This document shows positions 15,986-24,892 of a stretch of DNA of 64,000 nt, piece by piece; the first letter of the stretch is position 1; each line of letters starts with the position of its first letter. The notes beneath the pieces were generated by a model. That model searched no databases. It had not been told where the DNA came from and saw only the letters and a list, made by a program, of their open reading frames with translations. The translations under genes and the position numbers were made by a program. Origin of the DNA: an uncultured Paracoccaceae bacterium (lineage in GTDB: Bacteria; Pseudomonadota; Alphaproteobacteria; Rhodobacterales; Rhodobacteraceae); contig CANMQX010000007.1 of assembly GCA_947500135.1 (NCBI GenBank), positions 172,819 to 236,818 of the forward strand. Reading direction: 5' to 3'.

Positions 15986-16897
15986 CTAGAGGTCGAATGC
16001 CGCGACTGTTACCCGTTTGCCCAATGTCAGGGCATCGGCCACATGGATCATTGGTGACAGGTCCACATCGGATGCGTTGGTTTTGACCAGTTCCGCCATC
16101 CGGTCATAAAGGGCGGGGTATTCGCGGTCGTTCCCTGCCTCCACCTCTGCCCCATCAATCAAAAGCCGTGCGCCGCCATCATGCAGCGTCTGGTTCCCTG
16201 CATCGGTTTCGACATGGATATCCCAGCTTTGCGGCCCTTCCTGTCGCCAGTCGAAATCGCCGCTGACATTGCCCGTCCATTGCATCTGTGCGCTGATCGG
16301 CGTGTCGCAATTGGATGGGAATTCCAATGTCGCGTGTTGCAGATGCATCGGTTGCGGCAGGATTTCGGTGATGATCGACAGGGCGTTTATGCCTGGATCA
16401 AACACGCCCATCCCGCCCGGTTCAAACACCCAATGCTGACCCGGATGCCAGCGGCGCACGTCTTCCTTCCAGTTGATATGGGCGCGGGTGATCACCTTGT
16501 CCGCCAGCCAAGCCCTGGCCGGTGCGACCCCGCGCGCCATCCGGCTGTGCCATGTCGCATAAAGGCTGACCCCGGCGTGCGCGGCCATGGCTTGCAGGGC
16601 ATGGACCTCTGCCAATGTCGCGCCGGGCGGTTTTTCCAGCATGACATGTCGCCCCGCCGCAATCGCCTTGGCCGCGTAATCATAGCGCGGCACTGGCGGC
16701 AGGCAGAGCGATATGACCGGGATGTCGGGCCTGTCGGCCAGCATCTGATCAAAATTGGTGAAGGTGGGCACACCGTCGACTGTGCCCGACCGGCTAACCG
16801 TTGCTGCCAGTGTCCAGTCATCGCTTGCGTTGATGGCTGGCACATGCTGATCCACGGCGATTTTGCCGATCCCGACAAGGGCGATATTGGTGGCCAT
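15986..16897 (-). CDS. gal: D-galactose 1-dehydrogenase (Gfo/Idh/MocA family)
   Basis: 303-residue NAD(P)-dependent oxidoreductase, expected to oxidise D-galactose to galactonolactone at the start of the De Ley-Doudoroff pathway. The Rossmann motif is ALVGIGKIAVDQHVPAI, the family motif is VMLEKPPGATLAEV, and WKEDVRRWHPGQHW and GVFDPGINALSI form the substrate side. I recognise these as closely matching the Pseudomonas fluorescens galactose dehydrogenase sequence, including its length (304). It is divergent from a class II aldolase gene with a 75-base gap. Activity on L-arabinose or D-fucose as well is possible for this family. Confidence 0.82.
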   Translation of the reverse strand: MATNIALVGIGKIAVDQHVPAINASDDWTLAATVSRSGTVDGVPTFTNFDQMLADRPDIPVISLCLPPVPRYDYAAKAIAAGRHVMLEKPPGATLAEVHALQAMAAHAGVSLYATWHSRMARGVAPARAWLADKVITRAHINWKEDVRRWHPGQHWVFEPGGMGVFDPGINALSIITEILPQPMHLQHATLEFPSNCDTPISAQMQWTGNVSGDFDWRQEGPQSWDIHVETDAGNQTLHDGGARLLIDGAEVEAGNDREYPALYDRMAELVKTNASDVDLSPMIHVADALTLGKRVTVAAFDL

Positions 16898-16972
16898 TTG
16901 AACCCCGATCCTTTGGTTGATCTGTGTTTAACTTTCATGTCTGATCAGCGCTGGCAAGAATGGAGGCCCGTC

Positions 16973-17716
16973 ATGACACATCCCAATATCGACAACTGGG
17001 CAGAGCGGGTGGATATGGCCGCCGCATTCCGCTGGACCGCCCGCATGAACCTGCATGAAGGGGTGGCGAACCATTTCAGCCTTGCCATTAATGATGATGG
17101 CACCCGGTTTCTGATGAACCCCAACCAGATGCATTTCGCCCGGATCAAAGCCAGCGATCTGATTGTGGTTGATGCCAATGATCCTGATACGCTGCGTCGC
17201 CCGAACGCCCCGGACCCGACCGCATGGGGCCTGCATGGCGGTATCCACCGGCTGGTCCCCCATGCCCGTTGTGCGATGCATGTGCATTCGATCTTTGCGA
17301 CCGTGCTGGCGTCTTTGCAGGACAGCCGCTTGCCCCCGATTGATCAGAACTGCTGCACGTTTTTCAATCGCTATGTGATTGATGACGGTTATGGCGGGTT
17401 GGCGTTTGAGGAAGAAGGCGAACGTTGTGCCGCCTTGTTTGATGATCCGTCCAAACGGGTCATGATCATGGGCAATCACGGTGTGCTGGTGATCGGCGAA
17501 ACTGTGGCCGAGACATTTAATCGGATGTATTATTTTGAACGGTCGTGCGAGACCTATATCCGCGCCTTGCAGACCGGTCTGCCGCTGCGTGTGTTGCCTG
17601 ATGCGGTGGCCGAAAAGACCGCGCAGGAATTGGAAGCCTATCCCGAGCAGGATATCCGCCATCTGGCTGAATTGAAGGCGATTTTGGATGATGAAGGGTC
17701 GCCCTATGCTGCATAA
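16973..17716 (+). CDS. Class II aldolase/adducin-family protein
   Basis: 247-residue protein with the class II aldolase fold. Family features are GVANHFSLAINDDG (substrate-phosphate loop type), the metal-binding CAMHVHSIFATVLA with two histidines, and GNHGVLVIGETVAE with the third histidine. Members are L-fuculose-phosphate-type aldolases or decarboxylases; the N-terminal CPD-lacking sequence does not decide. I chose the ATG at 16973 because GGAGG stands seven bases before it; an open frame extends far upstream to 16181 but only as an antisense shadow of the galactose dehydrogenase gene. It is divergent from that gene, so a shared sugar pathway is possible. Confidence 0.85.
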   Translation: MTHPNIDNWAERVDMAAAFRWTARMNLHEGVANHFSLAINDDGTRFLMNPNQMHFARIKASDLIVVDANDPDTLRRPNAPDPTAWGLHGGIHRLVPHARCAMHVHSIFATVLASLQDSRLPPIDQNCCTFFNRYVIDDGYGGLAFEEEGERCAALFDDPSKRVMIMGNHGVLVIGETVAETFNRMYYFERSCETYIRALQTGLPLRVLPDAVAEKTAQELEAYPEQDIRHLAELKAILDDEGSPYAA

Positions 17717-17720
17717 AAAT

Positions 17721-17752
17721 GGCGTGCAGGGGTGGGACAACCCCTGCACGCC
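17721..17752. terminator. Strong bidirectional hairpin terminator
   Basis: GGCGTGCAGGGGT (17721-17733) and ACCCCTGCACGCC (17740-17752) are perfect 13-base arms with a 6-base loop, five bases after the aldolase stop. AAAAAT precedes the left arm, so on the minus strand the stem is followed by ATTTTT, a proper intrinsic terminator for the reverse gene at 17901-18527. The forward strand has no T-run. Confidence 0.75.
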
Positions 17753-17900
17753 GTTGGGGTCACGCGGCGGTACGATTTCACACAATGACTGGTCCAAAAC
17801 CCGCGTGACTGACCCAAGACACATCCGTAATTGAGCGCCCTTGTGATAGGGTTACGCATAGGGTTCGGGGTTTATTCCCGGTATTTTCGATTTTTTTTGA

Positions 17901-18527
17901 TTAGGCTTTGCGGAAGCTGATCAGCCGCGCCATGTCGTTGCGGTGATGATCGTCCGCCCGGTCGTCATAGATGCGGATGTCGCGGGTTGTCAGGTCATGA
18001 ACCCTATCACCAAAACCGTTCAAGGTTTGTCCAAACCCGGCCCTGTCGAAATGCACGATGTTGACTGAAATCACGAATAGCGCGCCGGGTGCCGCCACAG
18101 GTAGCAGGTTTTCCAATGCGGCGGGTCCGACATGGCCCAGGGTGAATGTCCCCGCGCTGACGATTCCGTTATAATGCTGTGCAGGCAGGTCCAGCTTGGT
18201 TGTCACGTCACCGGGTTGCAATGTACGGTAATGCCCTTTCATCGCGGCCACTTGCAGCATCTCATCCGACAGATCGATCCCGTCAACGGGCCCGATCCCT
18301 GCGTCAGCCAGATGCGCCCCGACCAGCCCGGTGCCAGCCCCCACATCCAGTATTGGCCCTTGCCCGCCCGCGCCCTGGAACGCCATCGCCACCGCCCGCG
18401 GTAATTGATAGCCTTGCCCGTCGTGAAAGCCGGTGTCGTAGCTATGCGACCATGTCCGATAAAGCGCCTTGACCTCTGCGGCGGAGGACATGGCATATGC
18501 GTCATCGACATCCGGATCATTTTCCAT
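17901..18527 (-). CDS. Class I SAM-dependent methyltransferase
   Basis: 208-residue methyltransferase. Motif I is ILDVGAGTGLVGAHLAD (about residues 59-75), motif post-I is VDGIDLSDEMLQVA, and GTFTLGHVGPAALENLLPVA leads into LFVISVN. The N-terminal VKALYRTWSHSYDTGFHD is typical of Williams-Beuren-like or tellurite-resistance-like small-molecule methyltransferases. The substrate is unknown. It stands alone, divergent from rsmB by 35 bases, and ends before the strong hairpin at 17721-17752. Confidence 0.82.
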   Translation of the reverse strand: MENDPDVDDAYAMSSAAEVKALYRTWSHSYDTGFHDGQGYQLPRAVAMAFQGAGGQGPILDVGAGTGLVGAHLADAGIGPVDGIDLSDEMLQVAAMKGHYRTLQPGDVTTKLDLPAQHYNGIVSAGTFTLGHVGPAALENLLPVAAPGALFVISVNIVHFDRAGFGQTLNGFGDRVHDLTTRDIRIYDDRADDHHRNDMARLISFRKA

Positions 18528-18562
18528 GATTTGGAGCCTAGAAAATAAAGTAGAAGATTACC

Positions 18563-19732
18563 ATGACCCCGGCTGCACGCATAAACGCCGCAATTGAATT
18601 GACGGACCGTATTCTGGACGGTGCCCTGGCCGATCGTGCTTTGGCGGAATGGGGCCGCAAGAACCGCTATGCCGGGTCCAAGGATCGAGCGGCGATTGCC
18701 GATCTGGTTTATAATGTTCTGCGGCGCAAACGGAGTTTGGCGGCGTTGGGTGGTGGTGCGGACGGTCGTGCGCTGCTGCTTGGCCTTGTCAGGGACAGTG
18801 GGCAGGACCCGGACGATGTGTTCGGCGCGGGCCCTTATGCCCCCGCGCCCCTGACAGATGCGGAACGCGCGGCGGGTCATGTGCCGCAGCCTGACACGTC
18901 AGAAGCTGCGGATTTTCCACAATGGCTTTGGTCTGATCTGCGCGATACGTTGGGCGATACCACAACGGAAATTGCCAATGCGATGCGTAGCCGCGCGCAG
19001 GTTCATCTGCGGGTTAATCTGGCAAAGTTGCGCCGCGATGACGCAATTGCCGCGTTGTCAGCGGAGGGGATTGAGTGCCAGCTGCATCCGCTATCCCCGG
19101 CGGCGGTTGCGGTCACCGCTGGCGCAAGAAAGATCAGGAACGCGCAGCCCTATTTGCAAGGCAAGGTGGAGTTGCAGGATGCGTCGTCACAAGCGGTTGC
19201 CGATATGGTGCCGCTGCGCCCGGGGGAAAGACTGTTGGATTTCTGTGCCGGGGGTGGCGGCAAGGTTTTGGCGGTGGCCGGGCGTGTGCAGGGTGAATTT
19301 GTGGCCCATGATGCAGAACCCCGTCGGATGAAGGACCTGCCAGCGCGTGCTGCGCGGGCGGGGGTTGATGTCACGCAGGTGACATTGCCAGAGGTCGAAG
19401 ATGCGCCGCCATTTGACACCGTGCTTGTTGATGCGCCCTGTTCGGGCAGCGGATCGTGGCGGCGTGATCCGCAGGGCAAGTGGTTGCTGACCCCAGAAAA
19501 GCTGGACCAGACGGTGCAGGTGCAGCGCGCGATTCTGGATCAGACCGCCCAATTTGTGAGGCCGCAGGGCCACCTCGTCTATGCCACATGTTCATTGCTG
19601 GATGCCGAAAACGCAGATCAGGTGCAGGCCTTTCTGGGCCGTCATCCGCAGTTTTCGCTGGCAGAAGAAAAGCGGTTCACCCCATTGGACGGGGGCGATG
19701 GGTTCTATTGTGCTGTGCTTTACCGCGCCTGA
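18563..19732 (+). CDS. rsmB: RsmB/NOP family rRNA (cytosine-C5) methyltransferase
   Basis: 389-residue RNA m5C methyltransferase. An N-terminal NusB-like helical domain (RINAAIELTDRILDG, KDRAAIADLVYNVLRRKRSL) is followed by the RsmB catalytic domain. There LDFCAGGGGKVLAVAG is the SAM loop, VLVDAPCSGSGSWRRDP is motif IV with one catalytic cysteine, and YATCSLL is motif VI with the second. Members methylate C967 of 16S rRNA or related positions. The length is normal for alphaproteobacteria. Downstream lies an epimerase-like gene on the same strand. Confidence 0.88.
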   Translation: MTPAARINAAIELTDRILDGALADRALAEWGRKNRYAGSKDRAAIADLVYNVLRRKRSLAALGGGADGRALLLGLVRDSGQDPDDVFGAGPYAPAPLTDAERAAGHVPQPDTSEAADFPQWLWSDLRDTLGDTTTEIANAMRSRAQVHLRVNLAKLRRDDAIAALSAEGIECQLHPLSPAAVAVTAGARKIRNAQPYLQGKVELQDASSQAVADMVPLRPGERLLDFCAGGGGKVLAVAGRVQGEFVAHDAEPRRMKDLPARAARAGVDVTQVTLPEVEDAPPFDTVLVDAPCSGSGSWRRDPQGKWLLTPEKLDQTVQVQRAILDQTAQFVRPQGHLVYATCSLLDAENADQVQAFLGRHPQFSLAEEKRFTPLDGGDGFYCAVLYRA

Positions 19733-19773
19733 CGGGCTTGCGCATTTCGATGCCCTGATGCACCAGTGGCATC

Positions 19774-20634
19774 ATGGAAAAAACCTTACTGTCATTTGGT
19801 CATGGCTATAGCGCGCAGGCACTGGCCCGTATCCTGTTGCCGCAGGATTGGCGCGTCATTGGCACCACAAGAGCAGAGGATAAGGCCCCCCGCCTGATGG
19901 CTGATGGGGTGGAGCCCCGTATCTGGCCCGGTGCCGATATGATCCCGGCGCTGGATGCGGCCACGCATGTTCTGATTTCTGCCGCGCCAGGTGATGAAGG
20001 CGATCCGGTGCTGGCCACGCTGAAGGCCGAAATTGCCGCCCGTGCGGGGCAGTTTGAATGGGTGGGCTATCTGTCCACCACCGGTGTTTACGGCGATCAT
20101 CAGGGCGATTGGGTGGATGAGGCGACCGCGCTGACCCCCTCCACCAAGCGCGGGATTGCCCGTGTCGCGGCAGAGGCCGCATGGGCCGACATCCCTGATC
20201 TGCCGCTGCATATCTTTCGTCTTGCCGGGATTTATGGACCGGGCCGTGGTCCGTTTTCCAAGGTCCGCAATGGCACCGCCCGCCGCATCATCAAACCGGG
20301 TCAGGTGTTCAGCCGGACCCATGTGGCCGATATCGCAAGGGTGCTTGCCGCATCCATCGCCCGCCCCAATCCGGGGGCTGCCTATAATGTCTGTGATGAT
20401 GATCCGGCCCCGCCAGAGGATGTGATCGCCTATGCCGCCGAATTGCTGGGCGTGCCTGTGCCGGAGGCCGAGGACTTTGCGACTGCTGACATGACGCCCA
20501 TGGCCCGCAGTTTCTATGCCGAAAGCAAGAAGGTGCGGAATGATCGGATCAAGGATGAGCTGGGTGTCGCGTTGCTTTATCCCGATTATCGCAGCGGCCT
20601 TAAGGCGTTACTGGCCCACGAAATCGGCGCCTGA
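19774..20634 (+). CDS. NAD(P)-dependent epimerase/SDR-like protein
   Basis: 286-residue atypical SDR. LLSFGHGYSAQALARIL is an unusual Rossmann loop (G-x-G-x-x-A), followed by VLISAAPGDEGDP and YLSTTGVYGDHQGDWVDE, which resembles the YeeZ-like NAD-binding group. Substrate-side motifs HIFRLAGIYGPGR and AYNVCDDDPAP are present. The classical YxxxK catalytic pair is not clear, so the protein may be a binding or regulatory member. It follows rsmB by 41 bases and converges on the membrane-protein gene, overlapping it by 35 bases at the 3' ends. Confidence 0.78.
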   Translation: MEKTLLSFGHGYSAQALARILLPQDWRVIGTTRAEDKAPRLMADGVEPRIWPGADMIPALDAATHVLISAAPGDEGDPVLATLKAEIAARAGQFEWVGYLSTTGVYGDHQGDWVDEATALTPSTKRGIARVAAEAAWADIPDLPLHIFRLAGIYGPGRGPFSKVRNGTARRIIKPGQVFSRTHVADIARVLAASIARPNPGAAYNVCDDDPAPPEDVIAYAAELLGVPVPEAEDFATADMTPMARSFYAESKKVRNDRIKDELGVALLYPDYRSGLKALLAHEIGA

Positions 20635-21259
20635 CGGCCCAGGCCAACCCGGCATAGATCAGCAGGAGCACAACCGCCGTGGCGATGTTGCTGCCATAAA
20701 AGATCATCCGTTGTGGCAGTTCCAGATTATTCAGGAACGGGTAGGGCAGGCCGGAGGTGACATCCCCAACCGGTTTGGCGTTAAAGCGCTGCACGATCAG
20801 TTCCGCCCAAAGCACATAGGCCCCGATCACCCCCAGCAGCCAGCCGATGGCCGTTTGCAGTTTGCGAAAGCTGCGATGGATGAACACCGCATCGATGACC
20901 TGCAACAGCGGCCCCAGCCCGTGCAGGTAAAGTTCCAGATGCCAGATTCCCAATTCGCCGTTTCGCGTCACGGAGTTTGGATCTGCGAAGTAAAGTCGCC
21001 AGTACAAGAAGACGACCATGGTGTTGAGCACGGCCACCATGCTGACCAGCCCGTCCCAGCGGTTTTCGCTGCGCCCTTCTTCGATTGCCATCATCCGGCT
21101 GGCGGCAAAGAAGGACAGGAACAGTGCCCAGATTGTCAGAAATCGAAACGGCCCCCCGAAATTCCCGCTGAAATCCCCAAGGATCAGCATCCGCAGGCAA
21201 TAGCCCGCAGCCAGCAGAAAAACGATCCAACGATAGACAAGTACGGGGCGTAGGTTCAT
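20600..21259 (-). CDS. Multi-pass integral membrane protein, function unknown
   Basis: 219-residue hydrophobic protein with about six predicted membrane helices: near residues 8-25, 35-52, 70-88, 105-125, 138-156 and 185-207. Conserved-looking features are LYLHGLGPLLQVIDAVF in a central helix, with a histidine, and LELPQRMIFYGSNIATAV before the last helix. This resembles the Pr6Pr/FAR-17a group of small membrane proteins, but the match is tentative. I chose the ATG at 21259, which follows GAAAGG, over the frame start at 21349. The 3' end overlaps the convergent epimerase gene. No catalytic role can be assigned. Confidence 0.7.
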   Translation of the reverse strand: MNLRPVLVYRWIVFLLAAGYCLRMLILGDFSGNFGGPFRFLTIWALFLSFFAASRMMAIEEGRSENRWDGLVSMVAVLNTMVVFLYWRLYFADPNSVTRNGELGIWHLELYLHGLGPLLQVIDAVFIHRSFRKLQTAIGWLLGVIGAYVLWAELIVQRFNAKPVGDVTSGLPYPFLNNLELPQRMIFYGSNIATAVVLLLIYAGLAWAVRRRFRGPVTP

Positions 21260-21423
21260 CGCGCGCCTTTCGATTTTGATCAGCATGTATCGCGGCTTGT
21301 GCGTTGGTCCAGTCTGACCACACGTCACGGTTTTGTGGCGGCGATCCAAAACCGTGCTTGACGCCTGCGGTTCAACTGCTGAAACTCTGCATTACTGCTG
21401 ATTGTATTGAATTTGGTCTTTTC

Positions 21424-22020
21424 ATGTCCCCAGATGACGCCCCGCCACTTGAAGAGGAAAAGACCCGTCCCCCGGCGGTGGCGACACGATATGATACATT
21501 GGCCGATCTTTATCAGGCGATCCCGCAATTGGCCGAAGTGACCCAGCAGCGCCCCCGCCCCGAGGAAGAGGCGCTGGATTATCTGATGCGCCTGCGCCAG
21601 TCCACGACCCCCGAAGAGGCGATTACCGTGACTGCCTTTGCGATCCAGCCAAAGCTGGCCATTTGGTGGTGTCATGAATGCCTGCGCAATATGCCCGATG
21701 CCCTGACCCCGTTGGACCGGCAGATGATGGAACTGGTCGCATCCTGGATTGGCCGCCCTGACAACGCATTGCGGCATCATGTAATGCGCGAGGCGCTTTT
21801 CGCCCCGGCCAAGTCCCCGGGTGTTCATCTGGCCTTGGCTGTGGGCTGGTCGGGCGGGTCGATTGCCCCCAATGATCCCGCCCCGGTGCATCCCAGCCGC
21901 GCCCCAAAGGCGATCAACACATCGATCCTGTCCTGTCTTGCCCGGGCTGAACTGTCCCGCCGCCCGATCTTTCTGGCCCGCTTCATCGACATGGCGGAAT
22001 CGCTTTTCAAGGTTTATTAG
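21424..22020 (+). CDS. T6SS-linked DUF6931-type protein
   Basis: 198-residue soluble, mostly helical protein with no signal peptide. Segments such as EEALDYLMRLRQSTTPEEAI, KLAIWWCHECLRNM and NALRHHVMREALFAPAKSPG give the pattern I associate with the DUF6931 family, seen beside type VI genes in proteobacteria. It is the first gene of the forward type VI operon, 37 bases before tagH. No clear ribosome site precedes the ATG at 21424, and the start is therefore uncertain. Its place suggests a cytoplasmic accessory of TagH or TssA; no function is known to me. Confidence 0.65.
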   Translation: MSPDDAPPLEEEKTRPPAVATRYDTLADLYQAIPQLAEVTQQRPRPEEEALDYLMRLRQSTTPEEAITVTAFAIQPKLAIWWCHECLRNMPDALTPLDRQMMELVASWIGRPDNALRHHVMREALFAPAKSPGVHLALAVGWSGGSIAPNDPAPVHPSRAPKAINTSILSCLARAELSRRPIFLARFIDMAESLFKVY

Positions 22021-22057
22021 CGGGTTCACGGTTTCATTTGATTAGGTACGACGCTGC

Positions 22058-23302
22058 ATGACCCTGACGTTGCGGATCGAGAATTATGACAGTCTGCCGG
22101 ATGGCGGGCCGACCTCGGTCACGGTGACGGGGCAGGGGCTGACCGTGGGTCGGTCGTCGTCATCCGACTGGTCCTTGCCTGATCCGCAGCGCCATATCTC
22201 GAGCCGTCATTTCGAGGTTATCTATCGCGATAATGCCTATTTCCTGAAGGATTTGTCGACCAATGGCGTCTTTCTGGATGGTCAGCGCCATCGGATCGAA
22301 GGTGAATATCTGTTGCAGCAAGGGGACCGGTTTCAGGTTGGTCATTACTTTATCGTCGTGCAGTTGGGCGCGGGTGCTCCTGCTCCTGCCCCGGCGCATG
22401 ATCCGGCGCCACCCCCGCCGCCCGCTGTTGATGACGGCGATCCTTGGGCGGTTGATTCTGCCCCTGCCGCCCCGATTGATGTGAACCCCCGCCCTGATCC
22501 CCGCGCGTTTGACGATTTTGCGAGCGATTTCATTGTGAACCCCGTGCCGCCGCCAGCGGCCGCGCCTGCACCTGTCCCTGCGGCTGCCCCATCACCGCTA
22601 AGCGGATCAGAATCGCCATTTGGTGATGGTCCGGCCCCAGCCGCGCCGTCCGCTGTAGCATCGCCGGTTCCTGCCCCCGCCCCAATGCCTGTTGCGACGC
22701 CACCCCAGGCCGCCGCGCCGGATAATGGTGCCGCCGTTTTGGCCGCGTTTTGCGAAGGTGCGGGTCTGCCCCCGCCGCCTGCTGGCACGTCTGCGGATGC
22801 CACCGCCCTTGCGCGTGAATTGGGCCGCACCATGCAGCAATCCGCTGCCGAATTGATGGCCTTGCTGCAGGATCGTGCCGCTGCCAAGCAGTTTACACGC
22901 GGTGGTGACCGCACCATGATGGGGGCGGCCAATAACAACCCGCTGAAGTTTCTGCCCGACCCCGCGCAGGCGTTGGAGGTGATGTTTTTGCAACCGCGCG
23001 AAGGGTTCATGACCGGGGGCGAGGGGATGACGTCGGCCTTGCAGGATGTCAAAACCCACCAGATGGCCGTTTTTGCCGCGATCCAGCCCGCCCTGATCAA
23101 GCTGTTGGAGGATTTATCCCCCGAAGCGATTGAAGAGGCGACGGGCGGTGGGTTGCTGGCGGGTGGGCGTCGCAAATCCTGGGACGAGTTCGTCAAACGC
23201 TGGGATGCCAAGGCCGCCAATACCGAAAACGGCATGCTTGACGTGTTCCTGCGCCATTTCGCGGAAAGCTATGCCGCCGCTGTTGCCGCATCGCGCGAAT
23301 AG
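22058..23302 (+). CDS. tagH: T6SS-associated FHA-domain protein TagH (Fha)
   Basis: 414-residue cytoplasmic protein. The FHA domain occupies about residues 5-100 with all phosphothreonine-binding residues present: Gly31-Arg32, Ser49, His51 and Asn69 in GRSSSSDW, ISSRHFEV and DLSTNGVFLDG. A Pro/Ala-rich linker (about 110-230) joins a C-terminal helical domain (PLKFLPDPAQALEVMF, then DVKTHQMAVFAAIQPALIKL) typical of TagH. In type VI systems of the threonine phosphorylation pathway, the FHA domain reads phosphothreonine made by PpkA on itself, Fha or TssL. Kinase, phosphatase and a TssL with Thr-rich motifs are all encoded 20-30 kb downstream. Confidence 0.9.
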   Translation: MTLTLRIENYDSLPDGGPTSVTVTGQGLTVGRSSSSDWSLPDPQRHISSRHFEVIYRDNAYFLKDLSTNGVFLDGQRHRIEGEYLLQQGDRFQVGHYFIVVQLGAGAPAPAPAHDPAPPPPPAVDDGDPWAVDSAPAAPIDVNPRPDPRAFDDFASDFIVNPVPPPAAAPAPVPAAAPSPLSGSESPFGDGPAPAAPSAVASPVPAPAPMPVATPPQAAAPDNGAAVLAAFCEGAGLPPPPAGTSADATALARELGRTMQQSAAELMALLQDRAAAKQFTRGGDRTMMGAANNNPLKFLPDPAQALEVMFLQPREGFMTGGEGMTSALQDVKTHQMAVFAAIQPALIKLLEDLSPEAIEEATGGGLLAGGRRKSWDEFVKRWDAKAANTENGMLDVFLRHFAESYAAAVAASRE

Positions 23303-23432
23303 GCAACACTGTCGCAAGGGTCTGGAATCCCTTGCTTGACCCTTGCCCGCCTGCACGGCACCTTGCTGTGTGTGAATATTTTATTGGTTTTGTATTGGTT
23401 GCCGGATTGCTGCCTGCCGCGAAGGATATGTC

Positions 23433-24791
23433 ATGAGTTTTGACTGGCTCACCGCCCCGGTGTCAGAGGATGCCCCGTGCGGCCCTGATCTGGAAGCCAC
23501 GGACGAGCCTGCATTCGTCGATTACTACTATGAGGCCGAGAGCCGGATGCCGGAGCGGTATTTCCTGCCCGGTATCAAGGGGCCGGATGATGAGTTCACC
23601 CCCGGCACCCTTTTTGATCCCAAGTCGATCCCCCACGCCACCGAGAAAAAGACGGTTACCGCGTTGCTGGAACGCAGCCGCGATGTCCGTCTGTTGTCAT
23701 TGTTGGCCCGGATGATGATTCTTGCGGGCCGTTTGCCTGATTTTGCCGACGCGCTGGAAGGTCTTGCGCTGGTGATGGAGACGTTTCCGGCGGATGTGCA
23801 TCCGCTTGATGGGTCAGAACGCCGTGGTGCGATTGATGAGCTAAGCGGGTCCAGTACGGTGCTGCTGCCATTGCAATATGCCAATCTAGCTGGTGCTGGG
23901 GAAGTATCATTCCGCCGCTATACTGTTGCCAATGGTGCCGCAGAGCCGCGCGAAGGCGAGGTGGGGCTAAGCAGTGGCACGATGCTGTCTGAACTGGCGG
24001 CGCCGGGCAATAGTCAGGCAGTCGAGGCATCCCATGCTGCATTGTCCAAGGCTGCGGATGCGCTGGCGCGCATCACCTCAGCCTGTTTGCGGCTTGATGC
24101 CCCGTTCACCCCGGCCTTGTCGCAAACGCAAAGCCTGATTGCTGATATCCAGAAGCTGATCAATGATGGCCGCAGTGATCTGGCGCCGTGGTCTGCCGAT
24201 GGGGTATCTGCCCCTGCAACTGAAGCGGCCCCCGCTGATCAGGCCGAAGCACCGGGCGACGATGCCGCACCAGACGCTGCCGCACCCACAGCGCAACCTG
24301 CCCCGGCTTTGGTCCCCAGCACAAGCGTGCCCAATCGTGCCGCCGCTTTGCAGATCCTGACCACGTTAGAATCCTATCTGGCCACGCATGAACCCGCCGC
24401 CCCGTCACTGCTGTTGATCACACAGGCCCGGTTGCTGGTGGGTCGCCCGCTGGTTGAAGCGATTGAAACGCTGATGCCCGAGCAGGCCAATCAGACCAAG
24501 ATGACATTCGGAGGCGAAAGCGGTTTTGTGCTATATATGGACCGGCTAAAGATGCTGGCTGGCGAAGGCGCAGGCCAGGCTAGCCCTGATGTTGATGCCG
24601 ATCCCGGGCCGCCGCCGGTGATCGAAAACCGCGCCAGTGTTGCCCCGTTGATCGGTTCTGTCGAAGAATATTTTCGCATCCGCGAACCCGCCAGCCCGAT
24701 CCCGGTTTTGCTGTTCAAGGCGCGGACATATCTGGACAAAGATTTTGCAGCGATTGTCGCAGATTTGTTACCGCCAGCGGCTCCTGTGTGA
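23433..24791 (+). CDS. tssA: Type VI secretion protein TssA
   Basis: 452-residue cytoplasmic TssA. The N-terminal ImpA domain is clear (WLTAPVSEDAPCGPDLEAT, SRDVRLLSLLARMMILAGRL, VHPLDGSERRGAID). A Pro/Ala linker near residues 250-300 leads to helices that end in REPASPIPVLLFKARTYLDK, the usual TssA C-terminal segment. TssA guides baseplate and sheath assembly. It lies between tagH and tssB on the forward strand, 130 bases after tagH; that gap contains a weak hairpin (GCAAGGG at 23314 and CCCTTGC at 23329). Confidence 0.92.
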   Translation: MSFDWLTAPVSEDAPCGPDLEATDEPAFVDYYYEAESRMPERYFLPGIKGPDDEFTPGTLFDPKSIPHATEKKTVTALLERSRDVRLLSLLARMMILAGRLPDFADALEGLALVMETFPADVHPLDGSERRGAIDELSGSSTVLLPLQYANLAGAGEVSFRRYTVANGAAEPREGEVGLSSGTMLSELAAPGNSQAVEASHAALSKAADALARITSACLRLDAPFTPALSQTQSLIADIQKLINDGRSDLAPWSADGVSAPATEAAPADQAEAPGDDAAPDAAAPTAQPAPALVPSTSVPNRAAALQILTTLESYLATHEPAAPSLLLITQARLLVGRPLVEAIETLMPEQANQTKMTFGGESGFVLYMDRLKMLAGEGAGQASPDVDADPGPPPVIENRASVAPLIGSVEEYFRIREPASPIPVLLFKARTYLDKDFAAIVADLLPPAAPV

Positions 24792-24892
24792 TTGAGCACA
24801 TACAACCAGAGTTTGCATGTGTTATGCTGCGAATGCCGTTGACTTCAAAGGGAAGACAAAGTTTCATGTTGCCGATATTGAGGAGAGATTAG

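Noticed and set aside
16181..16972. Upstream extension of the class II aldolase frame
   Set aside because: The extra 264 codons are antisense to the galactose dehydrogenase gene. A GGAGG site marks the true start at 16973.
22345..23235. 296-codon reverse frame opposite tagH
   Set aside because: It mirrors the Pro/Ala-rich linker of tagH as Gly/Ala/Ser runs. Composition explains it.
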